DNA of 5,377 bases from an uncultured Eubacteriales bacterium. GTDB lineage: Bacteria; Bacillota_A; Clostridia; Christensenellales; Aristaeellaceae. The notes under the pieces were generated by a model, which saw nothing but the letters and a program-made list of their open reading frames with translations, searched no databases and had not been told where the DNA came from. A program made the position numbers and the translations under genes. The stretch spans positions 1 through 5,377 of the forward strand of contig ONXY01000534.1 in the NCBI GenBank assembly GCA_900321945.1. Direction: 5' to 3'. This document shows positions 4,772 through 5,377 of this stretch, piece after piece. Each line of letters opens with the position of its first letter. Within the stretch, counting starts at the first letter, position 1.

Positions 4772-5377
4772 TTACTTCCGGTTCCGGGCCTGGCCGTCCT
4801 GCGGGGCCGGCGCCTGGGACGTGCCGACCTTGGCGATGGACTCGCGCATCTCGGTGTCCGCGATGGTGTTCTTCATGTTGTAGTAGTCCATGACGCCCAT
4901 CTTGCCTTCCCGCAGCGCGGAGGCCATGGCCTTCGGCACTTCCGCCTCGGCTTCCACGACCTTGGCCCGCATCTCCTGCACGGAGGCCTTCATTTCCTGC
5001 TCGCGGGCGACCGCCATCGCGCGGCGCTCCTCCGCCTTGGCCTGGGCGATCCTGCGGTCCGCTTCCGCCTGATCCATCTGCAGCTGAGCGCCGACGTTCC
5101 GGCCGACGTCCACGTCCGCGATGTCGATGGAGAGAATCTCATAGGCGGTTCCGGCGTCCAGACCCTTGCTCAGCACGGTGCGGCTGATCAGATCCGGGTT
5201 CTCCAGCACTTCCTTATGGGTCTCGGCGGAGCCGACGGTGGTGACGATGCCTTCGCCGACGCGGGCGATAACGGTTTCCTCGCCGGCGCCGCCAACCAGG
5301 CGCTCAATGTTCGTACGCACCGTGACCCTCGCCTTGGCGCGCAGCTCGATGCCGTCCTTCGCGATGGCGGCGACGAC
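4772..5377 (-). CDS. floA: Flotillin-like protein FloA, C-terminal 201 residues
   Basis: The 3' part of a gene whose start lies beyond the right edge; full FloA proteins are about 330 residues, so roughly 130 are missing, including the membrane hairpin. The visible part begins within the SPFH/PHB domain ([43 protein letters not shown]). It goes on through [24 protein letters not shown] to a charged Ala/Glu/Lys-rich helical region (visible residues about 99-149, with [19 protein letters not shown]) that forms the flotillin coiled coil. It ends with [21 protein letters not shown] and a short variable tail. FloA organises functional membrane microdomains in Firmicutes and affects membrane fluidity and the assembly of membrane protein complexes. 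A GTG at 5320 is an internal Val codon, not the start, since the FloA similarity continues upstream of it. The gene heads an operon that continues with the DPCHD-repeat protein and two half-transporters. Confidence 0.95.
   Translation of the reverse strand, partial: VVAAIAKDGIELRAKARVTVRTNIERLVGGAGEETVIARVGEGIVTTVGSAETHKEVLENPDLISRTVLSKGLDAGTAYEILSIDIADVDVGRNVGAQLQMDQAEADRRIAQAKAEERRAMAVAREQEMKASVQEMRAKVVEAEAEVPKAMASALREGKMGVMDYYNMKNTIADTEMRESIAKVGTSQAPAPQDGQARNRK

Overview
The window is GC-rich, and every gene I can support lies on the minus strand. It looks like a piece of chromosome from an anaerobic, high-GC member of the Clostridia (Firmicutes). The reasons are a TM1266-family regulator of the [FeFe]-hydrogenase system, a FloA flotillin, strong GGAGG-type ribosome binding sites and compact operons. 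The genus cannot be told from the sequence alone. There are no mobile elements, tRNAs, rRNAs or CRISPR arrays.

Read in the direction of transcription (right to left), the layout is as follows. (1) 5377-3551: the end of floA (its 5' part is outside the window), a small membrane-anchored protein with two DPCHD repeats, and two four-helix DMT/EamA-type half-transporters. Gaps are 24 and 21 bases and the last pair overlaps by ATGA, so this reads as one operon closed by a hairpin terminator at 3551-3579. (2) 3537-1356: a complete transcription unit. It starts with a near-consensus promoter (TTGACT - 16 - TATAAT) and a leader of about 140 nt that contains an intrinsic terminator and a competing 10-bp pairing. 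The genes follow: a TM1266-type regulator, an ABC substrate-binding protein and an ABC permease. A strong terminator starts 4 bases after the last stop codon. No ABC ATPase is present. (3) 1355-1: a gene fusing a GNAT acetyltransferase to a nitroreductase, followed by the first 76 codons of a VOC/glyoxalase-fold gene that runs off the window.

The most interesting part is unit (2). A small regulator known from [FeFe]-hydrogenase neighbourhoods is co-transcribed with an incomplete NitT/TauT-type importer, behind a leader built like a riboswitch or attenuator. I matched the leader to no known riboswitch class by eye. The transported compound is unknown. A link between uptake of a small molecule and hydrogenase maturation or redox metabolism is an inference from the operon alone.

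The other items worth a second look are the GNAT-nitroreductase fusion and the CH-repeat protein encoded next to FloA. The long open frames on the plus strand are antisense shadows of these genes, a side effect of the high GC content.
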